This document shows positions 52,903 to 61,185 of a stretch of DNA of 64,000 bases, piece by piece; position 1 is the stretch's first letter, and each line of letters begins with the position of its first letter. The notes below the pieces were generated by a model that was not told where the DNA came from, ran no database searches, and saw only the letters and a list, made by a program, of their open reading frames with translations. The translations under genes and the position numbers were made by a program. Source of the stretch: Clostridiales bacterium (GTDB lineage Bacteria > Bacillota > Clostridia > TANB77 > CAG-508); contig DQFO01000021.1 in NCBI GenBank assembly GCA_003525075.1, forward strand, positions 1 to 64,000, read 5' to 3'.

Positions 52903-53766
52903 TCACCTCATTCTCATTTGCAATTCTTTTATTTTTTCTATAATTTTTTCTACTAATTTATCAAGTTCTTTCATAAAAATATAATTTGAATCTGTTGTAT
53001 CTTTTATTTTGCTTAGTCTATAAAATAAATCTACAACTCCTACTTCTTCAGCTGCTTCATATAATAAAATATTAAATGGAATAACTGATAATTCTTTTTT
53101 TTCTCTTAAATATTTTTGCAAATTACTTTTATTGTATTTTGAATAATGACTATATTTGCCTATAACGATAATATTTTTTGGTTCTGCTACAATCGGATTA
53201 TCCATTTTTAATTGTATATAGTAGTCTAAACTTCTTAATTTTTGACCTGCAATATAAAGATTTATAGTAGCCATTTTTAAGATTTCATTTCTTACGCCCT
53301 CATCTAGTTCTCTACTTAAATCTACTAAAACCATATCATAGTATTGATTTGCTACATTTAGTATTGCAGGATAAACTGCTGATATTGTTTTATAGTCTCG
53401 TAGATTTTCTTCTTTTGTCTTTGTAGGATTTTCCATATATCCATCTAGAACTTCTAATGTGTCTTTAAAAATAACATGTGTATAATCTGTTATATTTTCT
53501 GGTTCTATCTTATTACTTGCTATTAATCTAGATAATCCTTCAACACCATTCTCTATTGCAATGCTTGATGATCTATCAGCCATAATTTGTTTTCTTACAG
53601 CATTTTCTTTCCAAAAGCAATTTTTTATTGTTGAATCATTATATGCTGCTGAAACAATCAAAACTTTTAAGTTACGCTCGATAGCCATTTTTGTTGCAAC
53701 AGCAACTGTTGATATTGAAACTCCTGATTGTTCTCTATCTGCATTCCAAAATGTTACAATTGACAT
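52903..53766 (-). CDS. TadZ/CpaE-like ATPase relative, P-loop degenerate
   Basis: A 287-residue MinD/ParA-fold protein. It begins SIVTFWNADREQSGVSIST, which aligns with the deviant Walker A of MinD-type ATPases but has Ile where the nucleotide-binding Lys should be. Later motifs are YDMVLVDLSRELDEG (Walker B-like) and a C-terminal helical tail. TadZ/CpaE proteins place Tad machines at the pole and often carry atypical P-loops. Seven bp before the ATPase gene; AAGGAG ribosome site. Confidence 0.7.
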   Translation of the reverse strand: MSIVTFWNADREQSGVSISTVAVATKMAIERNLKVLIVSAAYNDSTIKNCFWKENAVRKQIMADRSSSIAIENGVEGLSRLIASNKIEPENITDYTHVIFKDTLEVLDGYMENPTKTKEENLRDYKTISAVYPAILNVANQYYDMVLVDLSRELDEGVRNEILKMATINLYIAGQKLRSLDYYIQLKMDNPIVAEPKNIIVIGKYSHYSKYNKSNLQKYLREKKELSVIPFNILLYEAAEEVGVVDLFYRLSKIKDTTDSNYIFMKELDKLVEKIIEKIKELQMRMR

Positions 53767-53782
53767 CTTATTCTCTCCTTTT

Positions 53783-54469
53783 TTATATTTCCTTAGTCAT
53801 TTTTCTAAGCATTTTTTCATCTAATCCACTACATAATTCTCTTACAATATATACAATGTTTTCTCTATATTCATTACTTAAGTTTTTTAATTTTATACAC
53901 TGCAATCTGTGGTTTTCCATGTGTACTGCTAAATCTCCGTTTTCTAATAAGAAGTATAATTTATTGTCTGTCCATTCTTCTTTTAATTCAAGTGTTAAAT
54001 AATTAAAGTATTCATCTTCTTCTTTTAACATTTCTTTTGTAAAAAATAATCTTGTCATTTTTAATGGTAAATTTATTTCTTTTAGAAGTTCAATTCCTTT
54101 TCTTAGTGAATATCCATCAAATGATGTTACATAATATAATTTGTCAAAACTTAGAGCTTCAAAATCTCTAACTCCATCAAAATTATCAGTATCAAGAAAT
54201 ATATATTCATATTCGAATTCATTTTCAGTGTCAACACCTAAATAATGGGCTATTTGTTCTATATTTTCAAAACCTATAGCAACATCAATGTCTTCAAATG
54301 TTGTTACATAAGATACTGTAGGTAATATATTAGGAACTATATATTTTGCTTTTTGATCCTTTGTAGAATCTATGAATAAAACTTTTTTTCCATTTCTTGT
54401 TAATAATTTGGATATATCCAAAATTAGATCTGTTTTATCATATACCCCTATAAATCCAACTTTCTTCAT
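53783..54469 (-). CDS. Second TadZ-like protein, divergent
   Basis: A 228-residue protein with the look of a SIMIBI fold: MKKVGFIGVYDKTDLILDIS as an altered P-loop strand-loop-helix, KKVLFIDSTKD as the next strand, YEYIFLDTDNFDGVRDFEAL as a Walker B-like strand, and YYVTSFDGYSLRKGIELL. The canonical GKT is replaced by DKT. It is one of two adjacent proteins of this kind in the operon. The ATG at 54469 has AAAGGA upstream; an upstream in-frame ATG runs into the intergenic hairpin. Confidence 0.65.
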   Translation of the reverse strand: MKKVGFIGVYDKTDLILDISKLLTRNGKKVLFIDSTKDQKAKYIVPNILPTVSYVTTFEDIDVAIGFENIEQIAHYLGVDTENEFEYEYIFLDTDNFDGVRDFEALSFDKLYYVTSFDGYSLRKGIELLKEINLPLKMTRLFFTKEMLKEEDEYFNYLTLELKEEWTDNKLYFLLENGDLAVHMENHRLQCIKLKNLSNEYRENIVYIVRELCSGLDEKMLRKMTKEI

Positions 54470-54497
54470 GTTATTATCCTTTCTATATAATAATTCA

Positions 54498-54528
54498 TAT
54501 AGTAAGGGCATAATATGCCCTTACTATA
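54498..54528 (-). promoter_or_regulatory. Perfect hairpin inside the Tad-like operon
   Basis: A 14-bp perfect inverted repeat (54498-54511 with 54515-54528) around three bases, between the CpaB-like gene and the next gene. No T tract follows on the minus strand. It may act as an mRNA processing or stability element or a partial terminator. Confidence 0.6.
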
Positions 54529-54533
54529 ACTAA

Positions 54534-55628
54534 TTATTCTCCTAGTGAATCTAAATATTTTTGTCTTGCATCTTGTGCATTAGAAATACTTTCTTCCATT
54601 GAATTTTTTACATTTGTATCATAGTCAGCTCCAATTTGTTGTTCTAAGTATCTTCTTGCATTTGTTGCTGATGTTGTATATCTCTTCTTTAATTCTTCTA
54701 CTGCACTTGATACTATATTTGGATTTGATACATTTCCGTTTGAATCTGTTATTAATGCTGTTACAGAATCATTTGGTCTATATGTTGGTACAGCTGCATC
54801 TTGTATTCCTGCTTCTTTGTATTTTGTTGCATATAATTTTGCACCATTAATTCCGGCAGCTTCTACTATTGCACTAGACATTGCTAAAATTTCATCTTCT
54901 CTTAATGTCATTCTTATTGTATCTGCTAAACGTCCTTCTGCTCCCATTGGTATTTCAACTATTTTTTTTGAAACAACTATGTAATTTTGTCCATTTGGTA
55001 GCATTAATCTTATATCAACATAATCTCCATCTGTTAAATCTACTGGTAAAGATACAACATTATATTCCTCTACTCTTACATCATTTGAAACAATATTATC
55101 AGTTTGTTGAACCATATTTGGTGTTACTACTGTATTTTTTTTCATATCTAATTTTGCTACTACTGGTACATTGTTTAATTCAATATATTGTTTTGTTGTT
55201 GATGTAGGTTTTATATAATAATTTTCCGTTGTGTCTTCTTTGTAAACTCTTACTATGCTATCTGATCCATTAGCATCTGTTTGTGTATAATAAAGACCTT
55301 CTTCATCTCTATTTAACATAGTTCCATCTTTTGTTTGCATATACCAACTTTCAATAACTGATATTACTGATGTTGCATTTGCTGGTATTGTTGTTTGATC
55401 TACTGCTTTTAGGGCAAACATATCTTCTGTTATTTCTTCTCCTGATTTTACGTCTTGACTTAATACGTAAACCTTCTTTCTATTTGCATTTAATGTAGAA
55501 ATCTCTGTATTCAATTTATTTACATAAAACAATAATAATGCTATTACAATTCCTGTTAATAATAGTGTTATTACTACTCCTAATATAAATGATGTTCTTG
55601 CTTTTTTTTGCATTGGGTTCATTGCCAT
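54534..55628 (-). CDS. CpaB/RcpC-like pilus assembly protein with SAF domain
   Basis: A 364-residue protein with one N-terminal membrane helix (about 11-35) and an outer part. The SAF domain runs from KKVYVLSQDVKSGEEITEDM through the AVDQTTIPAN segment and continues, after an insertion, with VPVVAKLDMKKNTVVTPNMV. A second domain contains DLTDGDYVDIRLMLPNGQNY, the RcpC-type segment. CpaB proteins help form the channel of Tad systems. ATG 55628 (giving MAMNPM) with an AAGGA ribosome site is preferred over the GTG three codons earlier. First gene of the Tad-like operon. Confidence 0.8.
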   Translation of the reverse strand: MAMNPMQKKARTSFILGVVITLLLTGIVIALLLFYVNKLNTEISTLNANRKKVYVLSQDVKSGEEITEDMFALKAVDQTTIPANATSVISVIESWYMQTKDGTMLNRDEEGLYYTQTDANGSDSIVRVYKEDTTENYYIKPTSTTKQYIELNNVPVVAKLDMKKNTVVTPNMVQQTDNIVSNDVRVEEYNVVSLPVDLTDGDYVDIRLMLPNGQNYIVVSKKIVEIPMGAEGRLADTIRMTLREDEILAMSSAIVEAAGINGAKLYATKYKEAGIQDAAVPTYRPNDSVTALITDSNGNVSNPNIVSSAVEELKKRYTTSATNARRYLEQQIGADYDTNVKNSMEESISNAQDARQKYLDSLGE

Positions 55629-55671
55629 TTTTTCCACGTTCCTTCCCTATTTTTTAATTTATTTCTATTTT

Positions 55672-55700
55672 ATTTTACAATATTTTTATACTAAAATCAA
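55672..55700 (-). promoter_or_regulatory. Promoter of the Tad-like operon
   Basis: TTGATT (55700-55695), a 17-bp spacer and TAAAAT (55677-55672) on the minus strand, 43 bp from the first start codon. Confidence 0.65.
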
Positions 55701-55714
55701 CAAAATATTTCTAT

Positions 55715-55755
55715 TGTAATATAAAATTAATGCTTTTGTAATATTAATGTAATAT
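55715..55755. repeat. Three phased TGTAATAT repeats upstream of the Tad-like promoter
   Basis: Exact copies of TGTAATAT at 55715-55722, 55737-55744 and 55748-55755, spaced 22 and 11 bp, so all face the same side of the helix. They lie at about -50 to -90 relative to transcription, as expected of an activator array. Confidence 0.55.
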
Positions 55756-55783
55756 TTCTTTAAAGCCTTTAGTTTACTACTAT

Positions 55784-56662
55784 TTACAAGTTTAAATCAA
55801 ATATTTTATTAAGAATTATTGCTACTCCATCTTCATCATTTGTTGGTGCAATTATATCTGCTGATTGTTTTACATATGGGGCACTTTCCCCCATTGCAAC
55901 ACCAAGTCCAGCATTTGTTATCATTTTTAAGTCATTGGCATTATCTCCAATTGTTACAACTTCCTCTTTTGATATATTCATTAAACCTATTATTTCTTCT
56001 AATGCATTCCATTTATCTACATCTTTAGCTGATACTTCTGTATAAAAGTATTCTAATGCTATTTCGTCTGTTCCCTGTTTTATTATTTTTCTAGACATGT
56101 GAGATACTTCTAATACTTCAATTTCAGATAATTCTTTTAGTTTTCTTACAATAGAATTAAATACAGTTTTATGTTCATCACAAATCATTATTTTTAGAAT
56201 TTTTTCTTCTCTTTGTTCAAAATAATCATAAACATTTTCAACAATATTTATATGTGTCCTATTTTCATCTGGTTTTGTTAAATTATCTTTATAATAATAT
56301 AATGTGTTATAGCTTAAGTTTTTGGCTATTATTCCATTTTCAGTATAAACATTATAATAAATACTGTTTTCTTCACAAATTTTTATGATTTTCAATGCTT
56401 TTGTTTTGGATAAAATATTTTCGTATAATATTTTATTATTTTTTATATCATATGTAATAGCTCCATTTCCTGAAATGAAGTATTTATTACTATTAATTTC
56501 TTTTGAAAACCTTTTTACAGATGTGATTGCTCTTCCTGATGCAATCATTACTTCAACACCTTTTTCTTGTGCTTTTGATATTGCTTTCTTTGTTTTTTCA
56601 GTAATTATTCCATATTGGTTCAGCATTGTTCCATCAAGATCTATTGCTACTAACTTATACAT
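55784..56662 (-). CDS. HAD-superfamily Cof-type phosphatase
   Basis: A 292-residue cytosolic phosphatase of the Cof/HAD-IIB subfamily, which acts on sugar phosphates, flavin phosphates and similar small molecules. Motif I is AIDLDGTML (6-14), motif II ASGRA near 41, and motifs III and IV are in VVTIGDNANDLKMITNAGLG near 240, preceded by the cap domain. AGGAGA ribosome site. The substrate cannot be predicted. Transcribed alone between the spore protein gene (divergent) and the Tad-like operon. Confidence 0.9.
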   Translation of the reverse strand: MYKLVAIDLDGTMLNQYGIITEKTKKAISKAQEKGVEVMIASGRAITSVKRFSKEINSNKYFISGNGAITYDIKNNKILYENILSKTKALKIIKICEENSIYYNVYTENGIIAKNLSYNTLYYYKDNLTKPDENRTHINIVENVYDYFEQREEKILKIMICDEHKTVFNSIVRKLKELSEIEVLEVSHMSRKIIKQGTDEIALEYFYTEVSAKDVDKWNALEEIIGLMNISKEEVVTIGDNANDLKMITNAGLGVAMGESAPYVKQSADIIAPTNDEDGVAIILNKIFDLNL

Positions 56663-56771
56663 ATCTTTCTCCTATCTTTTGTTTTAATTTTCAAACATAT
56701 TTAATTTTAATAAATTTATCTGTTTTTTTCAAGATATTTTTGTAATTTATTTGTTTTTTCCAAAAACTTCT

Positions 56772-56801
56772 TGTTTATTTTATTAAAAATTGCACATTCT
56801 A
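56772..56801 (+). promoter_or_regulatory. Sigma-G-like promoter of the spore protein gene
   Basis: TGTTTA, a 17-bp spacer and CATTCTA fit the forespore consensus TGnATA/CATnnTA reasonably well, upstream of a gene class normally controlled by sigma-G. Confidence 0.45.
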
Positions 56802-56868
56802 TTCTTAGAAAAGTTTTTACTTTTCAAAAAGAAATTAAATGATGTTATATATGACGGAGGTGAATACA

Positions 56869-57069
56869 ATGGCAAATTCAAACAGCAATAAGAAATTAGT
56901 ACCAGAAGCAATGAGCGCTTTAGACAAATTCAAATATGAAGTAGCTTCTGAAATTGGTGTTACTTTAAAAGATGGTTATAATGGTGATATATCAGCAAAA
57001 GATGCTGGTAAAATAGGTGGAAACATGGTTAGAAAAATGATCCAACAAGTTGAAAACAACATGAAATAG
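56869..57069 (+). CDS. Alpha/beta-type small acid-soluble spore protein
   Basis: A 66-residue DNA-binding protein that saturates the spore chromosome and protects it from UV and heat. Family landmarks are LVPEAMSALDKFKYEVASEIGV (split by the GPR protease site in the EIGV region) and the helix AGKIGGNMVRKMIQQVE near the C-terminus. The ATG at 56869 has GGAGGTG upstream. Monocistronic, plus strand, with a strong terminator. Confidence 0.95.
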   Translation: MANSNSNKKLVPEAMSALDKFKYEVASEIGVTLKDGYNGDISAKDAGKIGGNMVRKMIQQVENNMK

Positions 57070-57151
57070 TTTTTTTAATAATGTATTCATAATATATTTA
57101 TTAGGCAGAAGTATTATTCTTGGTTTTAGATATGTTTTGGTTTAAACATAC

Positions 57152-57181
57152 ATAAAGGCAGGAGTTGTGCTCCTGCCTTTA
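57152..57181. terminator. Bidirectional terminator after the spore protein gene
   Basis: A perfect 12-bp stem (57153-57164 with 57170-57181) with T runs on both strands. The stop codon of the convergent CpsB-like gene lies inside it. Confidence 0.85.
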
Positions 57182-57892
57182 TTTTATAATATCTTCATTA
57201 TTTAAAACTTTTTGAGGATTAATTTCTGTAAATTCAATAAATTCTTCGTCTGAAATAACTTTTTTTAATTTTTTAATAATTTTAGGAATTTTATTATATA
57301 CTTGTTCTGGTTTATGGACATCTGATCCAAAAAAACTAATCAAATTATTTTTCAATAAAATTTTTAATGTTTTTTTAGCTTTGCCACCATACATTCCTAT
57401 TATACTACCAAAATTTGCTTGAAAAAGAGCTCCCATTTCTTCTAATTCAAATAAATAATCTGGATTTTCTTGAACAAATGGATATCTTTCTGGATGAGCA
57501 ATAATTGGTATATATCCATTTTCAATTAATCTATATATAACTTCTTTATCATTCATAGGTTTTGTATTAATTAATGGAAATTCAAAAAGAACATATCTTG
57601 TATTATTTATAGATGATGCCTGTCCATTTTTTAATAAATCTATCATATTATTAGTAATATATATTTCATTTCCAAGGTATAATTCAATTCCATCAACAGA
57701 ATCTTGTACCTCTTTTAATAATCGTTTTCTTTCTTGCTCATTACATTCATAATAATTTTCCATATAATGTGATGTTGATATAATTTTGGTAAAACCTACA
57801 TTTTTTGCTTCATTTACCATATAAATTGATTGTTCTAAATTTCTAGAACCATCATCAATTCCTGGTAATATATGTGAATGAAAATCTATCAT
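57179..57892 (-). CDS. ywqE: CpsB/YwqE-type tyrosine-protein phosphatase
   Basis: A 237-residue manganese-dependent phosphatase of the PHP family that removes phosphate from the partner BY-kinase. Metal motifs: DFHSHILPGIDDG (3-15), TSHYMEN, the conserved Glu in LGNEIYI, PIIAHPERYPF, and FFGSDVHKP. Located 21 bp after the kinase gene. Together with CpsC and CpsD homologues it controls polysaccharide polymerisation or export. Confidence 0.92.
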   Translation of the reverse strand: MIDFHSHILPGIDDGSRNLEQSIYMVNEAKNVGFTKIISTSHYMENYYECNEQERKRLLKEVQDSVDGIELYLGNEIYITNNMIDLLKNGQASSINNTRYVLFEFPLINTKPMNDKEVIYRLIENGYIPIIAHPERYPFVQENPDYLFELEEMGALFQANFGSIIGMYGGKAKKTLKILLKNNLISFFGSDVHKPEQVYNKIPKIIKKLKKVISDEEFIEFTEINPQKVLNNEDIIK

Positions 57893-57913
57893 AAAATCCT
57901 TCCTTTAAATCAT

Positions 57914-58837
57914 TTAAAAGTCTTTCTTTTCTTCCTCTATTATTTTTTTCCAATTATCTTTATCAATATTATTTCTTAACGCTTTTGGAACTTGTGTATT
58001 TTCTTGTCTTGTATTTTGTGAATTTCTATTGTTTGTTTCACTATGATTTCCATTTCTTTTTGAATTTTGTGATAAAGCATTTTGCGTTCTTTGTTGCAAT
58101 TTTCTTCTTTCTGCTTCATAATCTGGTTGATTATTTTTTTGAACTGTTACATTTGAAGAATAATAATATGTTTGATTATATTTTTTACTGCTTACTGGAA
58201 TTTTATTATAAACAACTCCTGCAACATTTCCACCAACATTTCTTACGTCTTTTATTACTCTTTCTAAATCATCTTTTCTAGTTTGATTATGTGCTGATAC
58301 TATTAGTGTAGAATCAACTATTCTTGATAATATAACAGAATCTGTTACAAGTTTTGATGGTGTTCCATCAATTATAACTAAATCAACTTGATTTTTTAAT
58401 TGTTCTAATAAATTTCTCATTTGACGTCTTACAAGTAATTCTGATGGGTTTGGTGGAATATTTCCAGCTGGAATTATATATAAATTATTTACATCTGTTT
58501 GTTTCAAATATTTATCTATATTTACAGATTCTTGATTTTCATAATATCCTGACAAATAATTTGATAATCCCGGTCTTGGTTCAACTCCAAATATAGAATA
58601 CAATCTTCCTTTTCTCATATCTGCATCTATTAATGCTACTCTTTTCCCTGCTTGTGCAAATGTTACTGCTAAATTTGAAGCAACCCAACTTTTGCCTTCT
58701 CCTGGCATTGTAGATGTAACTAACAAGCTTCTTAATCTTCTATTAGAATTCATAAATTGTATATTTGTTCTTAATGTTCTAAATGTTTCAGAAACAGGTG
58801 ATTTTGGATCTAGATGTGTAACTAATTCTTTTCTCAT
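57914..58837 (-). CDS. ywqD: CpsD/YwqD-type bacterial tyrosine kinase
   Basis: A 307-residue BY-kinase catalytic subunit. Walker A is TSTMPGEGKS (41-50), Walker A' is ALIDADMRKG (68-77), and the Walker B-like segment is VIIDGTP (154-160, normally VIIDTPP). A tyrosine cluster follows at Tyr220, 224, 225 and 226. After it comes an unusual Asn/Gln/Lys-rich tail of about 80 residues in place of the short Tyr-rich C-terminus. The start overlaps the CpsC stop (TAATG), so kinase and activator are coupled. Confidence 0.92.
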   Translation of the reverse strand: MRKELVTHLDPKSPVSETFRTLRTNIQFMNSNRRLRSLLVTSTMPGEGKSWVASNLAVTFAQAGKRVALIDADMRKGRLYSIFGVEPRPGLSNYLSGYYENQESVNIDKYLKQTDVNNLYIIPAGNIPPNPSELLVRRQMRNLLEQLKNQVDLVIIDGTPSKLVTDSVILSRIVDSTLIVSAHNQTRKDDLERVIKDVRNVGGNVAGVVYNKIPVSSKKYNQTYYYSSNVTVQKNNQPDYEAERRKLQQRTQNALSQNSKRNGNHSETNNRNSQNTRQENTQVPKALRNNIDKDNWKKIIEEEKKDF

Positions 58838-59553
58838 TATCTTTTTCCTCCTCTTCTACCTTTTGACTTTGTTTCTGCTAAATCATATATTGGAATACTA
58901 GCTAATACTGTAACTCCTGATATTTTTTCAATGTCTTGTGCAGATTTTATTGTTGTATCTAACATATTTAGTATTAATACATATCCAAATGCAATTACTA
59001 TACCAATTACAGCGAATATTAAAACATCTTTTTTATGATTAATATTATATGGTTCATTTTCAACTTCTGCTTCATCATAAATATATAAGTTTTCTATTTT
59101 ATAATATTGTTTTACATTTTCTATAAATACTTTTGCTGTTTCATTAGCAATTTTTTGAGCTACTACAGGATCATCATTTTTTACTATTATATCTATCATG
59201 TCTGCATTATCTCTTGCTTTTACACTAATACTTTTTTTAACATCATCTTCTTGAAGATTCATTCCTAAATTTTTTATTACTTCTCTGATTATTTTATTTC
59301 CACTAACCATATCACTATATGTAGAAACAAGTTTTGAGTTTAATGTAAGGTCATTTGTAGTTATTCCATTTGCATTAGATTGGCTTGATGAATTTGTTGC
59401 TAATAAAAGACTTGTTTTTGATTGATATTTTGGTTTTACAAATCCAACAGTATAAATTATTCCTAAAACTATAAAAATTGCTGTTATTAATAAAATTTGT
59501 ATTCTTTTTTCCCAAAATATTTGAATTAGCTCTTTTAAATCTAGTTCTTCCAT
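58837..59553 (-). CDS. ywqC: CpsC/YwqC-type chain-length regulator and kinase activator
   Basis: A 238-residue Wzz-family protein with two membrane helices (about 18-38 and 178-198) flanking an outer domain. The N-terminal ELDLKELIQIFWEKRI is the typical start. The outer domain has YQSKTSLLLATN, and the C-terminal LASIPIYD is followed by a basic tail GRRGGKR that would contact the kinase. It activates CpsD and sets polymer length. Its gene is 35 bp after that of an unknown membrane protein in the operon begun by the sortase. Confidence 0.9.
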   Translation of the reverse strand: MEELDLKELIQIFWEKRIQILLITAIFIVLGIIYTVGFVKPKYQSKTSLLLATNSSSQSNANGITTNDLTLNSKLVSTYSDMVSGNKIIREVIKNLGMNLQEDDVKKSISVKARDNADMIDIIVKNDDPVVAQKIANETAKVFIENVKQYYKIENLYIYDEAEVENEPYNINHKKDVLIFAVIGIVIAFGYVLILNMLDTTIKSAQDIEKISGVTVLASIPIYDLAETKSKGRRGGKR

Positions 59554-59588
59554 TTTTTTGTTTTAATCCCTTCTTTTTATGTTTCAAA

Positions 59589-60428
59589 TTAATTATTTTG
59601 ATTTTCTTCTTTTTTCTGTGAAAGTATAATAATTGCATAAATTACTACTAATATAAAGTAAACTATAATAAATTTTCCTGCAATTATATTTATTTTACTT
59701 AATATGTCTTTGATTATTGTTACTACAATATTTGAAAATGCGTCATTAAAAATTTTTATTCCATCTATATTTACTTTTGATTTTATTACAGTTGTTATTG
59801 CTAATTGCATAACTGCTGAAGATAAAACAGCTGATTCTGTCCAAAATAATAGTTTTAAAATATCTTTAACATTTAATGCAATTACTCCAATAATACTTAT
59901 TATTATTGCAATTATCAATATGTTTTGAACTTTTGTTATTTTTTGTGTTATTTTACTATATTTTTCATTTATTGTGTTTTCATAGCTTGTACTTATTATT
60001 GTGTCTTTATATGATTGACAGATATGTTCTACAAATTCATCAATAGCTTTACTATTACTTGATGTTCTAACGTTTTCTTTATCAATATTAGAATTTAAGT
60101 TATTTGATATTTCTGATGTATCAATCTTTTCATTTGTTCCTTCGTAAATATTTGATAATATTATATTAATATCATTTTTTATTTTATCTTCTGTACATAT
60201 ATTTTTTATTACTTCTTCGTCAAGTCCTGATTGTCCTATGTAATTTTCAAAACCTGATTCTACAAGTTTATATGTTTCAGAATAAAAATTATTGTTTTCC
60301 ATTTGTTCTAATACATATTCTTTGTTAAATATTGTTTTAAAAACAACACTTTTAACTCCTATAAATGTGAAACTTAATGCAATAACTAGAACAAATATAA
60401 AATTTAAAATTTTCTTTCCTACTTTCAT
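59589..60428 (-). CDS. Membrane protein of the sortase-Cps operon, function unknown
   Basis: A 279-residue protein with an N-terminal membrane helix (7-27), an outer domain of about 140 residues with an acidic, Ser/Asn-rich centre, and three further helices (about 170-190, 200-215 and 245-272). No family recognised. The gene is 14 bp after the sortase and 35 bp before cpsC, so it shares their operon. Confidence 0.6.
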   Translation of the reverse strand: MKVGKKILNFIFVLVIALSFTFIGVKSVVFKTIFNKEYVLEQMENNNFYSETYKLVESGFENYIGQSGLDEEVIKNICTEDKIKNDINIILSNIYEGTNEKIDTSEISNNLNSNIDKENVRTSSNSKAIDEFVEHICQSYKDTIISTSYENTINEKYSKITQKITKVQNILIIAIIISIIGVIALNVKDILKLLFWTESAVLSSAVMQLAITTVIKSKVNIDGIKIFNDAFSNIVVTIIKDILSKINIIAGKFIIVYFILVVIYAIIILSQKKEENQNN

Positions 60429-60442
60429 CTTTTTATTCCTTT

Positions 60443-61069
60443 CTATTTTTCTAATTTGGCATATACTACATATCTTTGTGTTGCATATCCAACATTGTTA
60501 AATGGATAACAAGTATACACCATTAGTATTTCTTCATCTCTTTGTATTGGAACTTTGTCCAAATCTGTTTCTTTTATTAATTGCATATCATAAATTTTGT
60601 AGTTATATTCTCCATATGTTGTTGTTACCTTTATTTCATCTCCAATTTGCAATTCAGAGAATCTTCTAAATACTTTTTTGGAATTGTGTCCCATGTATAA
60701 TATAGAACCACCTTCACCTGGAAAATAACTTCCGCTTGAGTGTCCTACACCTTTCTTTAGTATTTCTAGTGTATCTCCAAAGTACACTGGTAAATTTGCT
60801 CCTATTCTCGGAATTTCAATTGTTGCATATTGGGTTCCATATTCTGGATAACTATCAAGTGATTTTTTTTCTTCATCTATTGTTATTGGTTGTTGTTCTT
60901 TGTCTTTATTTATATTTATTGAGACTTTATTTGCTAACATAAATATATTTTCTATTTCTGTCCCCCAACATATTTTTATAGCAAGAAATACTCCTATCAC
61001 TATAAATATTGCAATTAAAATTGTTCCTATAGTTGATTTACATGCTTTTACCACTTTTTCTTTTTGCAT
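60443..61069 (-). CDS. Class D-like sortase
   Basis: A 208-residue transpeptidase that attaches secreted proteins to the cell wall. One N-terminal membrane helix (about 14-34), then the beta-barrel with His128 in YMGHNS, catalytic Cys187 in VYTCYPFN and Arg199 in TQRYVVYA. The YTC motif is close to the TLxTC of class D enzymes. Likely substrates are the LAYTG and LPKTG proteins just upstream. First gene of the operon leading into cpsC-cpsD-cpsB. AAGGAG ribosome site. Confidence 0.9.
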   Translation of the reverse strand: MQKEKVVKACKSTIGTILIAIFIVIGVFLAIKICWGTEIENIFMLANKVSININKDKEQQPITIDEEKKSLDSYPEYGTQYATIEIPRIGANLPVYFGDTLEILKKGVGHSSGSYFPGEGGSILYMGHNSKKVFRRFSELQIGDEIKVTTTYGEYNYKIYDMQLIKETDLDKVPIQRDEEILMVYTCYPFNNVGYATQRYVVYAKLEK

Positions 61070-61099
61070 ATGTAATACTCCTTTTTAATTCATAAAAAA

Positions 61100-61128
61100 A
61101 TTATAACATTTTAGAACGTTTTATGCAA
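61100..61128 (-). promoter_or_regulatory. Promoter of the sortase-Cps operon
   Basis: TTGCAT (61128-61123), a 17-bp spacer and TATAAT (61105-61100), with TG one base upstream. The same -35 and spacing occur before the LAYTG gene. Confidence 0.75.
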
Positions 61129-61146
61129 GAGTTTTTGCGTTCAAAA

Positions 61147-61178
61147 TAAAAAAATCTCCTGATTATTCAGAAGATTTT
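61147..61178 (-). terminator. Terminator of the LAYTG substrate gene
   Basis: An 11-bp stem with one mismatch (61152-61162 with 61167-61177) followed by seven Ts on the minus strand. Confidence 0.75.
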
Positions 61179-61185
61179 TATTTTA

